Positions 1-9,662 of a stretch of DNA of 64,000 bases are shown piece after piece. Position 1 is the stretch's first letter. Every line of letters begins with the position of its first letter. The notes under the pieces are model-generated. The model worked only from the letters and a program-made list of their open reading frames with translations, was not told where the DNA came from and did no database searches. A program made the translations under genes and the position numbers. Source of the stretch: Cetobacterium_A somerae (GTDB lineage Bacteria > Fusobacteriota > Fusobacteriia > Fusobacteriales > Fusobacteriaceae). The DNA lies in NCBI RefSeq assembly GCF_044784365.2, contig NZ_CP173065.2. One strand, given 5' to 3'.

Positions 1-1
1 T

Positions 2-367
2 TTTATATTGGATAACATTCCTCAAACAACATCAAAAGGATTTTTAATAATGCCGTACTTGGCTTATTTATCTTATAGAAAAGATAAAAAAATAGCATTT
101 TTATTTCCGTTATTAGCAGTTATATTAGCTCTTCATTCGAGAGAACCTGCGTTTGCTTTTTTGTTCGTTGGGATAAATATTATTTTTTATCACCTATATT
201 TTATAAACTTTGATTATAATATTGGAAATCTTTATATACTTTCACTTTTGCAAATAGTGGCATGGAAAATTTTCGTGAAAAGTCCATTTGTAATAGTAAA
301 TGTGTTATTTCTTTCAGTATTTTATTTTATAATTAATTTATTATATATGAGGAGAGCAACTAAGTGA
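2..367 (+). CDS. MreD-like rod-shape membrane protein (5' end cut by window)
   Basis: This is the C-terminal part of a very hydrophobic protein. The frame is open from the first bases of the window, so the true start lies upstream. About four membrane helices are visible. It ends by overlapping the GTG start of mrdA. A hydrophobic gene just before mrdA is the usual mreB-mreC-mreD-mrdA position, and MreD is the membrane part of the elongation machinery. The call rests mainly on context and hydropathy, because MreD is poorly conserved. Another small membrane protein is possible. Confidence 0.6.
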   Translation, partial: FILDNIPQTTSKGFLIMPYLAYLSYRKDKKIAFLFPLLAVILALHSREPAFAFLFVGINIIFYHLYFINFDYNIGNLYILSLLQIVAWKIFVKSPFVIVNVLFLSVFYFIINLLYMRRATK

Positions 368-2154
368 AAAAAGATCTTGGAATAAAGTTAGGAAAAAGTT
401 TCGAATTTAGAGGGGAAATATATAAAGTATTTATTTTTCTAGTATTTGTATTACTAGGAAGTAGAATGGCATATTTACAAATTTTACAAAAAGATAAGTA
501 TAATTATTTAGCTCAAAAAAATAGAGTTAAATTAAGAAAAATTGATGCAGAAAGAGGAAATATATATGATTCTAATGGTGAATTAGTTGTTACTAATACA
601 CTGGGGTATAGATTGGTATATTTGAACCAAAGAGTTGTAACTAATGAACAATTAAAAGAGATGAGTGAAGCAACTGGATATAGTGAAGATTATTTACAAA
701 AAAGGATAAAGTACGGAGAAATTGTACCTTATACTAAAGAAAATATTCTGGTAGAAGATTTAGATTTGGATTTAGCTCATAAATTAATGGAAAAAATTGG
801 AGATTATTCATATTTGGAAGTTCAAAGCTATTCTAAAAGAAAATATATACATGATTCATTAGCAGCACATACAATTGGGTATGTAAAAAAGATAACAGAA
901 AAAGAGTATGAAAATTTGAAAGAGGATGGATATTCTCCAAGAGATATTGTTGGAAAAACTGGAATTGAAAAAATTTATGATTCTCAAATGAAAGGGAAAC
1001 CTGGATATGATTATATTGAGGTTAATGCTTTGAATAAAGCTCAAAAAATTGAAAAAAGTAAAGATCCAACTCCAGGATATAACCTACATTTATCTTTAGA
1101 TATGAGATTACAAAAGTATATGGAAGAAGTTTTCCAAGAGGAGAATCTATCAGGAGCTTTAGTAGCAATAGAGGCTCAAACAGGAAAAGTATTAACATTA
1201 GTAAGTTATCCAACATATTCACTGACTACGTTTAGTTCTAAAATTTCTCAAGAGGATTGGGACCAAATAACAAATGACCCAAGAAAGCCATTAACAAATA
1301 AAAGTATATCAGGAGAATATCCACCAGGTTCAGTATTTAAGCCATTTTCAGCATTTGCATTTTTTAATAATGGTTTAGATCCTAAAACAAAAATATTTGA
1401 CAATGGTGTTTATAGCATTGGAAAATGGAGTTGGAGAGCTTGGAAAAAGGGTGGACATGGAACGGTTGATTTTGAAAAATCTATAGTAGAATCTGTAAAT
1501 CCATATTATTACAAATATGCTGACCAATTTGGGCATGAACCAATTATAGATGTAGCTGGAAATTTCGGTTATGGTAAACTATCTAAAATAGATGTTTTTG
1601 GAGAGAGAGCAGGAATATTACCAAGTGAAAAATGGAAAAAGAAAAGATTTAAACAAGGTTGGTTTAAAGGAGATACAATAATCTTGTCAATAGGACAAGG
1701 GTATCTTTTAGCTACACCTATGCAAGTTGCAGTATCCTATATGGGACTTGCAAATAGAGGAAAAGCTTATGTACCCCATGTTGTAGACTATATGGAAAAC
1801 GGTAGTGAAAAAGTAGAGATAAAGCCAGAGGTTTTGTATGAAACAAATTATCCAAGTTGGTATTATGATGTTTTAAATAAAGCATTAATAAATACTGTTG
1901 AAAAGGATAACGGAACAACAAAAGCATTAAGAACCCCTGGATTGGTTATAGGAGCAAAAAGTGGATCATCTCAGAATTCAAGATTTGATGAAACTCATGC
2001 TCTTGTTGCAGGATATTTTCCAGCAGACAAGCAGCCTAAGATTGTATTTACAGTTCTATTAGAAGGAGCTGGAGGAGGAGGCCGTGTTGCTGGAGGAGTT
2101 GCTAAAAAATTTGTGGACAAATATTTGGAATATTACAATGAGGAGATGAAATGA
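364..2154 (+). CDS. mrdA: Penicillin-binding protein 2, peptidoglycan transpeptidase
   Basis: Class B PBP that cross-links peptidoglycan during cell elongation, anchored in the inner membrane. One N-terminal membrane helix (about residues 19-36) is followed by a PBP dimer domain and a transpeptidase domain. The active-site motifs are visible: SVFK with Ser323, SVN at 377-379, and KSG at 532-534 where many family members have KTG. Length (596) is normal. The start is GTG, overlapping the end of the mreD-like gene by four bases, and the 3' end overlaps rnj by four bases. The overlaps imply translational coupling in one operon. Confidence 0.95.
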   Translation: MKKDLGIKLGKSFEFRGEIYKVFIFLVFVLLGSRMAYLQILQKDKYNYLAQKNRVKLRKIDAERGNIYDSNGELVVTNTLGYRLVYLNQRVVTNEQLKEMSEATGYSEDYLQKRIKYGEIVPYTKENILVEDLDLDLAHKLMEKIGDYSYLEVQSYSKRKYIHDSLAAHTIGYVKKITEKEYENLKEDGYSPRDIVGKTGIEKIYDSQMKGKPGYDYIEVNALNKAQKIEKSKDPTPGYNLHLSLDMRLQKYMEEVFQEENLSGALVAIEAQTGKVLTLVSYPTYSLTTFSSKISQEDWDQITNDPRKPLTNKSISGEYPPGSVFKPFSAFAFFNNGLDPKTKIFDNGVYSIGKWSWRAWKKGGHGTVDFEKSIVESVNPYYYKYADQFGHEPIIDVAGNFGYGKLSKIDVFGERAGILPSEKWKKKRFKQGWFKGDTIILSIGQGYLLATPMQVAVSYMGLANRGKAYVPHVVDYMENGSEKVEIKPEVLYETNYPSWYYDVLNKALINTVEKDNGTTKALRTPGLVIGAKSGSSQNSRFDETHALVAGYFPADKQPKIVFTVLLEGAGGGGRVAGGVAKKFVDKYLEYYNEEMK

Positions 2155-4082
2155 ATTTAGAAAATATTGTTGAAAAGGAGAAAGACGCAACAAAGAAAAA
2201 AACAAGACGAAGAAAATATTATAATAAACCAAAGCAAGGAGAAAAAGCTCCAAATACTGAGGTTTTAAATGAAACTAAAAAAAATAATGATGTAAAGACA
2301 GTTGAAGTTAAAACAACTCAACAACAAAGACCTCAAGCACCTAAAAAAAGAGTTCCAGCAAAAAAAGTTGAAGCTGAAGAAGAGGTTAAAAAACCAATTT
2401 TAAAAACTGAAAAAGAGGAAAAAATGTATGTTATTCCTTTAGGTGGATTAGATGAAATTGGAAAAAATATGACTTTAGTTCAATATAGAGATGAAATTAT
2501 TATTATTGATTCTGGAGTTACTTTCCCAGATGATGGATTATTAGGAATAGATTTAGTTATTCCAGATTTCAGCTATATCGAAAGTAACAAAGATAAAATA
2601 AAAGGGCTATTTATAACTCATGGTCATGAGGACCATATTGGATCTGTGCCTTATTTATATCAAAAAATAGATAAAAATGTACCTCTTCATGGAGGAAAGT
2701 TAACATTAGCATTAATAAAAGCTAAGTTTGAAAGTGGAGAAGTTTCAAAAGTACTTCCTAAAATGAGAGAGGTAAAAGGAAGAGATAAGATAAGAGTTGG
2801 AAAATATTTTGAGGTTGAATTTGTAGGCGTTACACACTCAATAGCAGATGCTTATGCAGTTGTTGTTACAACTCCAGCAGGAAGAGTAATGTATACAGGA
2901 GATTTTAAAATTGATTTAACACCAGTTGACGGAGACGGAGTGGATTTTTTAAGACTTGCGCAAATTGGTGAAGAGGGAGTAGATTTATTACTTTCAGATT
3001 CAACAAACTCAGAAATAGATGGATTTACTCCATCTGAAAGAAGTGTTGGAGAAGCTTTTAAAGTTGAATTTGCAAAAGCAAAAGGAAGAATTATAATAGC
3101 AGCATTTGCATCTCACGTTCATAGACTTCAACAGATTGTAAATATAGCTCATGAACATGGAAGAAAAATTGCAATAGATGGAAGAAGCTTAATTAAAGTT
3201 TTTGATATAGCGGCAACTTTAGGATATTTAAAGCTTCCTGAAAATATTATGATAAACTTATCAGATGTTGATAAAATGAGAGATAATAAAGTTGTTATTC
3301 TGTGTACAGGAACTCAAGGTGAGCCAATGGCAGCGTTATCAAGAATAGCCAAAAATATGCATAAACATACAAAAGTAAAAGAGGGAGATACTGTTATAAT
3401 TTCAGCAACTCCAATTCCAGGAAATGAGAGAGCTGTTTCAAATAACATAAATAGTCTTTTAAAATATGAAGCAGAAGTTGTATTTAAAAAAATAGCTGGA
3501 ATACATGTTTCAGGGCATGCAAGTAAAGAAGAGCAAAAGCTAATGTTAAATTTAATAAAACCTAAACATTTTATGCCTGTTCATGGAGAGTTTAAAATGT
3601 TAAAAGCTCATAAAGAAACAGCAATAGAGACTGGAATTCCTAAAAGTAATATAGTAATAGCTACTAACGGAAGCAAAGTAGAAGTAACAAAAACTAGTGC
3701 GAAGATAAAAGGAAAAGTTAATGCAGGAGCTACATTGGTTGATGGTCTTGGTGTTGGAGATATTGGACATATAGTTCTAAAAGATAGACAACAGTTATCA
3801 CAAGATGGAGTAGTAATTGTAGTATTTGCTTTAGATAAGGAAACAGGAAAAGTATTAAGTGGTCCTGATATTGTTACTAGAGGATTTGTATACTCAAGAG
3901 ATTCTGATGAAATATTAAATGAAGCTAATGAACAGATAAAAGTAAAATTAAAAGAGTTTGAAAATAGTGCAATAAAAGATTGGACAGTAATAAAGAATAG
4001 CGTTAGAGATGTAGCAGGAAAGTTCTTCTACAATAGAATTAAAAGAACACCAGTTATTCTACCAATAATTATGGATGTATAA
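2151..4082 (+). CDS. rnj: Ribonuclease J family endo/5'-exonuclease
   Basis: Metallo-beta-lactamase/beta-CASP RNase for mRNA decay and RNA maturation. The zinc-binding HxHxDH signature lies at residues 157-162, followed by the beta-CASP region and an RNase J C-terminal domain. The protein is 643 residues against roughly 555 for typical RNase J. The excess is an N-terminal extension of about 90 residues, rich in Lys, Glu, Gln, Thr and Pro, placed before the usual beginning (Met91, start of the MBL fold). The ATG overlaps the mrdA stop. The extension may bind RNA or partners, which is inference. Confidence 0.95.
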   Translation: MNLENIVEKEKDATKKKTRRRKYYNKPKQGEKAPNTEVLNETKKNNDVKTVEVKTTQQQRPQAPKKRVPAKKVEAEEEVKKPILKTEKEEKMYVIPLGGLDEIGKNMTLVQYRDEIIIIDSGVTFPDDGLLGIDLVIPDFSYIESNKDKIKGLFITHGHEDHIGSVPYLYQKIDKNVPLHGGKLTLALIKAKFESGEVSKVLPKMREVKGRDKIRVGKYFEVEFVGVTHSIADAYAVVVTTPAGRVMYTGDFKIDLTPVDGDGVDFLRLAQIGEEGVDLLLSDSTNSEIDGFTPSERSVGEAFKVEFAKAKGRIIIAAFASHVHRLQQIVNIAHEHGRKIAIDGRSLIKVFDIAATLGYLKLPENIMINLSDVDKMRDNKVVILCTGTQGEPMAALSRIAKNMHKHTKVKEGDTVIISATPIPGNERAVSNNINSLLKYEAEVVFKKIAGIHVSGHASKEEQKLMLNLIKPKHFMPVHGEFKMLKAHKETAIETGIPKSNIVIATNGSKVEVTKTSAKIKGKVNAGATLVDGLGVGDIGHIVLKDRQQLSQDGVVIVVFALDKETGKVLSGPDIVTRGFVYSRDSDEILNEANEQIKVKLKEFENSAIKDWTVIKNSVRDVAGKFFYNRIKRTPVILPIIMDV

Positions 4083-4116
4083 TAAAAAATATAATTAAAG
4101 ATAAAGAGGAGATAAA

Positions 4117-4424
4117 ATGAGTTTAACAAGCAAAAAAGAGCGTTTTTAAGAAAGAGAGCTCACAATTTAGAGCCAATATTTAGAATAGGAAAAGAGGGAT
4201 TCTCTGAAACATTAGCACAAGGAGTTTTAGAGGCATTAATTCCAAGAGAACTTATTAAAGTAAAAATACTTCAAAATTCAGAAGCGGATAAAAATGAAGT
4301 AGCTTACCAAATAGCTGAAATGATAGAGGCAGAAGTTGTAGGAATAATTGGAAGAACTATAATATTCTACAAAGAAAATCAAGATAAACCAACAATATCA
4401 CTAGAATTAAAAGCAGTTAAATAA
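4117..4424 (+). pseudogene. yhbY: YhbY/CRS1-YhbY RNA-binding protein with a -1 frame break
   Basis: A good ribosome-binding site (AGAGGAG) precedes ATG 4117, but that frame stops at 4147-4149 after ten codons. The next frame, read from the A6 run at 4132-4137, is open to TAA 4422. It encodes a complete CRS1-YhbY fold: the RKRAHNLEP-type start, a GKEGF turn and an IGRTIIFY C-terminus. That frame has no ATG, GTG or TTG start of its own. Reading back one base, or adding one A in the run, restores a normal protein of about 102 residues. YhbY proteins bind pre-50S ribosomal particles. Causes could be a one-base assembly error, a real mutation, or slippage on the A run. Confidence 0.75.
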
Positions 4425-4449
4425 AAAATTAAAAGAGAGTGGGGAAACT

Positions 4450-4911
4450 ATGGAAAAAGGAATAATTTTAGGAAATAGAATTCTAGATGTAGTATTTATA
4501 GCTTGGTTTATAGCCCAGTTTTATAAAGTTATAACTACAATATTTATTGATAGAAAACTAAATATGAAAAGAATTTTTGAAACTGGAGGAATGCCAAGTT
4601 CCCACTCTTCAACTATGGCATCATTAAGTACAGCTATAGGATTAGCTCATGGAACCCAAAGTACAATATTTGCTATTTCATTTGTTTTAGCTGGAGTAGT
4701 GATGTATGATGCTGCTGGAATTAGAAGAGCAGCAGGAAAACATGCAGGGCTTTTAAATACTTTACTGGATAGATTTGCAGCAAAAGTTGGAGAGAAACTG
4801 CATGATGAAAAATTAAAAGAGCTTTTAGGACACAGTCCATTAGAAGTATTAGTAGGGGCTATATTAGGAGTGGTTGTAGCTTTTGTGTTTAAAGGTTATA
4901 TTCAAGCTTAA
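4450..4911 (+). CDS. DUF212 / divergent PAP2 family membrane protein (YuiD-like)
   Basis: 153-residue membrane protein of the acid phosphatase/vanadium haloperoxidase-related DUF212 family. The diagnostic GGMPSSHS stretch (residues 46-53, His52) resembles the PAP2 active site. Other hydrophobic segments lie near the N-terminus, in the middle and at the C-terminus. The family's substrate is not established; lipid or isoprenoid phosphatase activity is only suggested by the fold. It sits 12 bases before dxs, so a link to isoprenoid precursors is conceivable but unproven. Confidence 0.85.
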   Translation: MEKGIILGNRILDVVFIAWFIAQFYKVITTIFIDRKLNMKRIFETGGMPSSHSSTMASLSTAIGLAHGTQSTIFAISFVLAGVVMYDAAGIRRAAGKHAGLLNTLLDRFAAKVGEKLHDEKLKELLGHSPLEVLVGAILGVVVAFVFKGYIQA

Positions 4912-4923
4912 GGATGGAAAAAG

Positions 4924-6747
4924 ATGAGGGTAGATAAGGAATATATTAATAAGTTACAAAAGGAAAGCCAGGAAATTAGAGATACTCTTGTAGAGATTAC
5001 AAGTAAAAACGGTGGGCATTTAGCACCAAATTTAGGGGTAGTTGAATTAACTCAGTCAATAGTTGAAGTTTTTGACTTACCAAAAGATAAACTATTATTT
5101 GATGTTGGACATCAATCATATGTTTATAAATTATTAACAGGAAGAAAAGATAAATTTAAAACATTACGAACAAAAGGTGGAATAGGACCTTTTTCAGATC
5201 CAAAAGAAAGTAATTTTGATTTTTTCATAGCAGGACATGCTGGGAGTGCTCTTTCTGCAGGAGCAGGAATAGCTAAAGCAAATCCCGAAGATAAAGTTAT
5301 TGTAGTTATAGGTGATGCATCAATAGCGAATGGTCATTCTTTAGAAGCGTTAAATAATATTGGAGAAAATCTTAAAAATTTAATAGTTATATTGAATGAT
5401 AATGAAATGTCTATAGGAAAAAATGTAGGTTCATTATCTAAATTTTTTGGAAAACTAATGATTAGTAATGCATACATGAACATAAGAAAAGATGTAAGAA
5501 GTGTCATAAGTAAAGGAAAAGTTGGAAATCAAGTCAAAAGTGTATTAGAAAGAATAGAGCACTCTGTAAAACAGTTTTTTTTACCTTCAAGCATATCAGA
5601 AGTTTTAGGATATCAATTTTTAGGCGTAATAGATGGCCATAATTTAGAGGAATTAATAAAAACTTTAACTGTAGCTAAAGAGATGGAAGGACCTGTTTTT
5701 ATACATGTAAAAACAGAAAAAGGAAAGGGCTATCAATTGGCAGAGGAAAATAAAGAGAAATTTCATGGGATATCTCCATTTAATCCAGAAACTGGTGAGG
5801 TTGAATCAGGAGGACGAACATATTCTAATATTTTTGGATCAAAATTAGTTGAATTAGCAGAGAGTGATAAAAGTATATATGCTATTTCAGCAGCAATGGT
5901 AAAAGGAACAGGATTAGGTGATTTTCAAAATAGATTTGAAGATAGATGCATAGATGTAGGTATAGCTGAAGGACATGGAGTAACATTTTCAGCAGGACTA
6001 GCAATATCAAATAAAAAACCTTATGTAGCAATATACTCAACATTTTTCCAAAGAGCTTTAGATCAATTAATACACGATGTAGGATTACAAAATTTACCAG
6101 TTAGGTTTATAGTAGATAGAGCTGGAATAGTTGGAGAAGATGGGAAAACACATCAAGGTATACACGACATAAATATGTTTTTAAGTATGCCTAACTATAG
6201 AGTACTTGCTCCAACAACAGGAACAGAATTAGAAGAGATGCTTGAATTTTCAAAGGATTTTAAAGATGGGCCTCTAGCTATTAGGTTTCCAAGAGGAAAG
6301 GCATTTGAATTAGAAGGTACTTTAAAAAATAAATTTGAATTGGGTATATGGAAAGAAGTTAGAAAAGGAAAGAAAAATCTTTATTTAGTAACCGGTGCAA
6401 TGTTAAAAGAGATAGTTGATATAGAAGCAGAACTTTTAAGAAAAGGATTAGATGGAACAATAGTAAATTGTTCATCTATAAGACCTTTAGATGAAAACTT
6501 CATTCTTAATGAATTTTCAAAATATGAAAATATATTCACATTTGAAGATGGTTATGAAAGAGGTGGATTCGGTAATGAAGTAGTGAGATTTTTAAATGAG
6601 AAAAAAATGAAAATTAATATAAATATAATAGCTTTAGATAGCGTGGCAATACCTCATGGGTCAAGAAATGTACTGTTAGAGGATTATGGTCTAAGAGGTA
6701 AAAAACTAATAGAGAGAATTGAGGGTAGCATTAATGGCGAAAAATAG
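4924..6747 (+). CDS. dxs: 1-deoxy-D-xylulose-5-phosphate synthase
   Basis: Condenses pyruvate and glyceraldehyde 3-phosphate in a thiamine-diphosphate reaction, the first step of the MEP isoprenoid pathway. The N-terminus contains the GGHLAPNLG motif. The TPP/Mg site GDASIANG begins at residue 130, and the catalytic glutamate of the GIAEGH block is Glu349. The length of 607 is normal. Its 3' end overlaps the next gene by 14 bases. A second MEP pathway gene, ispH, lies about 24 kb downstream in this window. Confidence 0.96.
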   Translation: MRVDKEYINKLQKESQEIRDTLVEITSKNGGHLAPNLGVVELTQSIVEVFDLPKDKLLFDVGHQSYVYKLLTGRKDKFKTLRTKGGIGPFSDPKESNFDFFIAGHAGSALSAGAGIAKANPEDKVIVVIGDASIANGHSLEALNNIGENLKNLIVILNDNEMSIGKNVGSLSKFFGKLMISNAYMNIRKDVRSVISKGKVGNQVKSVLERIEHSVKQFFLPSSISEVLGYQFLGVIDGHNLEELIKTLTVAKEMEGPVFIHVKTEKGKGYQLAEENKEKFHGISPFNPETGEVESGGRTYSNIFGSKLVELAESDKSIYAISAAMVKGTGLGDFQNRFEDRCIDVGIAEGHGVTFSAGLAISNKKPYVAIYSTFFQRALDQLIHDVGLQNLPVRFIVDRAGIVGEDGKTHQGIHDINMFLSMPNYRVLAPTTGTELEEMLEFSKDFKDGPLAIRFPRGKAFELEGTLKNKFELGIWKEVRKGKKNLYLVTGAMLKEIVDIEAELLRKGLDGTIVNCSSIRPLDENFILNEFSKYENIFTFEDGYERGGFGNEVVRFLNEKKMKININIIALDSVAIPHGSRNVLLEDYGLRGKKLIERIEGSINGEK

Positions 6748-7564
6748 TAATGCACTGAAGTTTATAAAACTTCTATTAAACCATGAAATGGTTTTAGATT
6801 TAGATCATCATGATGATCAAGGTGTTAAAGTAACAACTCATACGTATGATGTACTAAAAATATCTTTTGAAGAAATCAGAAGAGATTATAGAGATTTAAA
6901 AGAAGCAAGAGAGAAAGTAGATTTTTTCTCAATAGTAGTTGGAGTAATAATTCATGATTTAAGTAAGGGTAGTATAAGAAAAGCTGACGAAAAACTTTCT
7001 CATTCTCAAATGATGATAAAGAAACCTGAATATATTATCAAAGAAGCTGAAAGAGTTTTATCAGAAATAGAAGAGGTTTTAAATTTAAAAATTGTAGATA
7101 AAATAAAGAAAAATATAACTCATATTGTAATATCACATCATGGTAAATGGGGAAAAATTCAACCTAATACAAAAGAAGCTCACATAGTTCACAGAGCTGA
7201 TATGTATTCAGCAAAGTATCATAGAATAAATCCAATTGGTGCTGATAAAATTTTAAAACTTATGAGTGAAGGTGTTAACTTAGATGAGGTAGCTAAAAAA
7301 TTTAATTGTACTACTGGAGTTATAAAGGATCGTTTAAAAAGAGCAAAACATGAACTTAGACTTAAAAATACAAAACAGCTATTAGGTTACTACAAAAGTA
7401 AAAAGAAAATCCCTATAGGAGATGACTTTTTTACAAAAAGAGTTAGAGAAACTGAGAAGTTAATAAAAGCTGTTGATAGATTAGGATTTGAAAATCTTAT
7501 TTTAGAAAATCCACTACTAAATTATTTAGAGGATGATAAGATTTTTGAAAAGGAAGGAAATTAA
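6734..7564 (+). CDS. HD-domain phosphohydrolase-like protein with C-terminal helical region
   Basis: The N-terminal half shows HD-superfamily metal motifs: an early His-rich segment (LDHHDD), the HD pair His74-Asp75 in a VIIHDLSKG context, and a later ISHHGK segment. The C-terminal third has a short helix-turn-helix-like stretch (EVAKKFNCTTGVIKDRL) and ends acidic. Substrate unknown; HD enzymes hydrolyse phosphoesters of nucleotides or RNA. The chosen ATG at 6734 has GAGGG just upstream and lies inside the end of dxs. An upstream TTG at 6719 is less likely. The stop overlaps the tlyA start. Confidence 0.75.
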   Translation: MAKNSNALKFIKLLLNHEMVLDLDHHDDQGVKVTTHTYDVLKISFEEIRRDYRDLKEAREKVDFFSIVVGVIIHDLSKGSIRKADEKLSHSQMMIKKPEYIIKEAERVLSEIEEVLNLKIVDKIKKNITHIVISHHGKWGKIQPNTKEAHIVHRADMYSAKYHRINPIGADKILKLMSEGVNLDEVAKKFNCTTGVIKDRLKRAKHELRLKNTKQLLGYYKSKKKIPIGDDFFTKRVRETEKLIKAVDRLGFENLILENPLLNYLEDDKIFEKEGN

Positions 7565-8370
7565 TGAAAGAAAGAGTAGATGTTCTACTAGTTGAAAAAG
7601 GATTTTATGAAACTAGAGAAAAAGCAAAAAGAGCAATTATGGCTGGGTTAGTTATAATAAATGAAAAAAAAATAGATAAACCTGGAACATCTATAAAAAT
7701 AGATGAGGAACCTATAATAAGAGTTAAGGGTGATGCTTGTAAGTATGTAAGTCGTGGTGGCTTAAAACTTGAAAAAGCTATAAATGTTTTTAACTTAGAT
7801 TTACAAGGAAAAAGAGTACTTGATGTAGGATCTTCAACAGGTGGATTTACAGATTGTTCATTACAAAATGGAGCGTCTTTTGTATATGCAGTTGACGTAG
7901 GAACAAATCAATTAGATTGGAAATTAAGAACTAATGATAAAGTAAAATCATTAGAAAATACTCATATTAAAGATTTAACATTGGCTGATTTAGGTAATGA
8001 AAAAGTAGATTATATTGTTATGGATGTATCATTTATATCTATTACAAAAGTAATAGAGCATTTAGTTAAATTTTTTAAAGATGATACAAAACTTATGGCA
8101 TTAATAAAACCACAATTTGAAGTAGGAAAAGAAAATATTGAAAAAGGTGGAATAGTAAAAGATAGTAAGAAGCACATAATGGCAATAGAAATGGTTATAG
8201 AAGAAGCTAAAAAATCTGGTCTTAGATTAAAGGCACTAGATTTTTCACCAATAACAGGTACAAAAGGAAATGTTGAATATATTTCTATATTTGAAATAGG
8301 AGATGAAGAGTCGCATATCAACATAGAATCAGTTGTAAAGCTAGGAAAGAACTTGGGAGGAGCCATATGA
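7564..8370 (+). CDS. tlyA: TlyA-family rRNA (cytidine-2'-O)-methyltransferase
   Basis: An S4 RNA-binding domain (about residues 1-60) is followed by an FtsJ-type SAM methyltransferase fold. The SAM-binding loop VLDVGSSTGGFTD lies near residues 85-97. TlyA enzymes 2'-O-methylate 16S and/or 23S rRNA; older annotation calls them hemolysins. The length of 268 is typical. It overlaps both neighbours, with ATG at the end of the HD gene and an ATGA overlap with ctpA, so it belongs to a tightly packed operon. Confidence 0.9.
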   Translation: MKERVDVLLVEKGFYETREKAKRAIMAGLVIINEKKIDKPGTSIKIDEEPIIRVKGDACKYVSRGGLKLEKAINVFNLDLQGKRVLDVGSSTGGFTDCSLQNGASFVYAVDVGTNQLDWKLRTNDKVKSLENTHIKDLTLADLGNEKVDYIVMDVSFISITKVIEHLVKFFKDDTKLMALIKPQFEVGKENIEKGGIVKDSKKHIMAIEMVIEEAKKSGLRLKALDFSPITGTKGNVEYISIFEIGDEESHINIESVVKLGKNLGGAI

Positions 8371-9644
8371 TAAAACTGTTAAGAAATACTGGAGTAGCAC
8401 TACTTTTATCTGGAATTATGATTGTGAATACAGTTCCATCATATTCTGTAGATAATGGATTTATTGCAAATATAAAGGAATTAAAAGAGCTTTCTGATAT
8501 TATGAATATCATAAAAGAAAATCATGTAGGAACTGAAAAAGATCCAACTAATACAACTCTTATGCAAGGAGCATTAAAGGGAATGATGGAGTCTTTAGAT
8601 GATCCTCATTCAAATTATTTTACAAAAGAGGAATTAGAAAGTTTTAAAGAGGATATTGAAGGAAAATATGCAGGTGTAGGAATGGTTATTCAGAAAAAAG
8701 CAGATGAACCTTTAATTGTAGTTTCACCAATAGAAGATACACCAGCATATTTAGCTGGAATAAGAGCTAAAGATAAAATTATAGCAATAGATGGTGAAAG
8801 TACTTATAAATTAACAAGTGAACAAAGTGTTAAAAAGTTAAAAGGAGAACCAGGAACTTCAGTAAAACTTACAGTTTATAGAGAAGAGGCAAAAGAAACT
8901 AAAGATGTTGAATTAAAAAGATCAATTATTCAATTGAAGTATGTAAAAAGTAAAATGATTGGAAAAGATATTGGTTATTTAAGATTAACACAATTTGGTG
9001 AAGACGTATATAAAGATGTACGTAAAGATTTAGAAGGATTAATCAAAAAAGGTGCTAAAGGTATTATTCTTGATTTAAGAAGTAATCCAGGAGGATCTTT
9101 AGGACAAGCAGTAAAAATATCTTCTATGTTTATTCCAGAGGGAAAAATAGTTAGTACAAAGGGAAAAACAGGAGATGAAGAGATTGCATATAGAGAAGGG
9201 AAATATTTTGGTGATTTTCCTTTAATAGTTTTAATAAATGAAGGAAGTGCCTCAGCTTCTGAAATTGTTTCAGGAGCAATAAAAGATTATAAAAGAGGTA
9301 TTTTAATAGGAGAAAAATCATTTGGAAAGGGAAGTGTTCAAACATTATTACCTTTACCAGATGGAGATGGAATAAAATTAACAATAGCTAAATACTATAC
9401 TCCTAGTGGAGTATCTATTCACGGAAAAGGAATAGAGCCTGATATCTTAGTAGAAGAAAAAGATGATTTCCTATTCTTTAATGGTTTCGTTACAAATATA
9501 AATGAAGATGAAACAAAAGAGAATAGAAACGAGATTATAAAAGAGGTTAAGGGAGAAGAGGAAGCTAAAAAAATAATTTCAAAAGGAGATATTCAACTAG
9601 ATAAAGCAGTTGAAGAGATGAATAAACTTTTGGAGAAAAAATAG
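8367..9644 (+). CDS. ctpA: S41 carboxy-terminal processing protease
   Basis: Exported tail-specific serine protease with a Ser/Lys dyad. An N-terminal signal or anchor sequence (about residues 5-25) is followed by a PDZ domain near 95-175 and the S41 catalytic core. The dyad is Ser296 in the GSASASE block and Lys321 in SFGKG, with the 25-residue spacing known for Ctp proteases. The C-terminal tail is acidic. It acts in the periplasm or at the inner membrane on envelope proteins. The start overlaps tlyA by four bases. Confidence 0.93.
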   Translation: MIKLLRNTGVALLLSGIMIVNTVPSYSVDNGFIANIKELKELSDIMNIIKENHVGTEKDPTNTTLMQGALKGMMESLDDPHSNYFTKEELESFKEDIEGKYAGVGMVIQKKADEPLIVVSPIEDTPAYLAGIRAKDKIIAIDGESTYKLTSEQSVKKLKGEPGTSVKLTVYREEAKETKDVELKRSIIQLKYVKSKMIGKDIGYLRLTQFGEDVYKDVRKDLEGLIKKGAKGIILDLRSNPGGSLGQAVKISSMFIPEGKIVSTKGKTGDEEIAYREGKYFGDFPLIVLINEGSASASEIVSGAIKDYKRGILIGEKSFGKGSVQTLLPLPDGDGIKLTIAKYYTPSGVSIHGKGIEPDILVEEKDDFLFFNGFVTNINEDETKENRNEIIKEVKGEEEAKKIISKGDIQLDKAVEEMNKLLEKK

Positions 9645-9662
9645 GAAGAAATGAGGTAGAAA

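Noticed and set aside
8010..8366. 118-codon open frame opposite the 3' half of tlyA
   Set aside because: Antisense shadow of a conserved methyltransferase gene; composition is Ser/Phe/Ile-rich as expected from reversed Lys/Glu codons.
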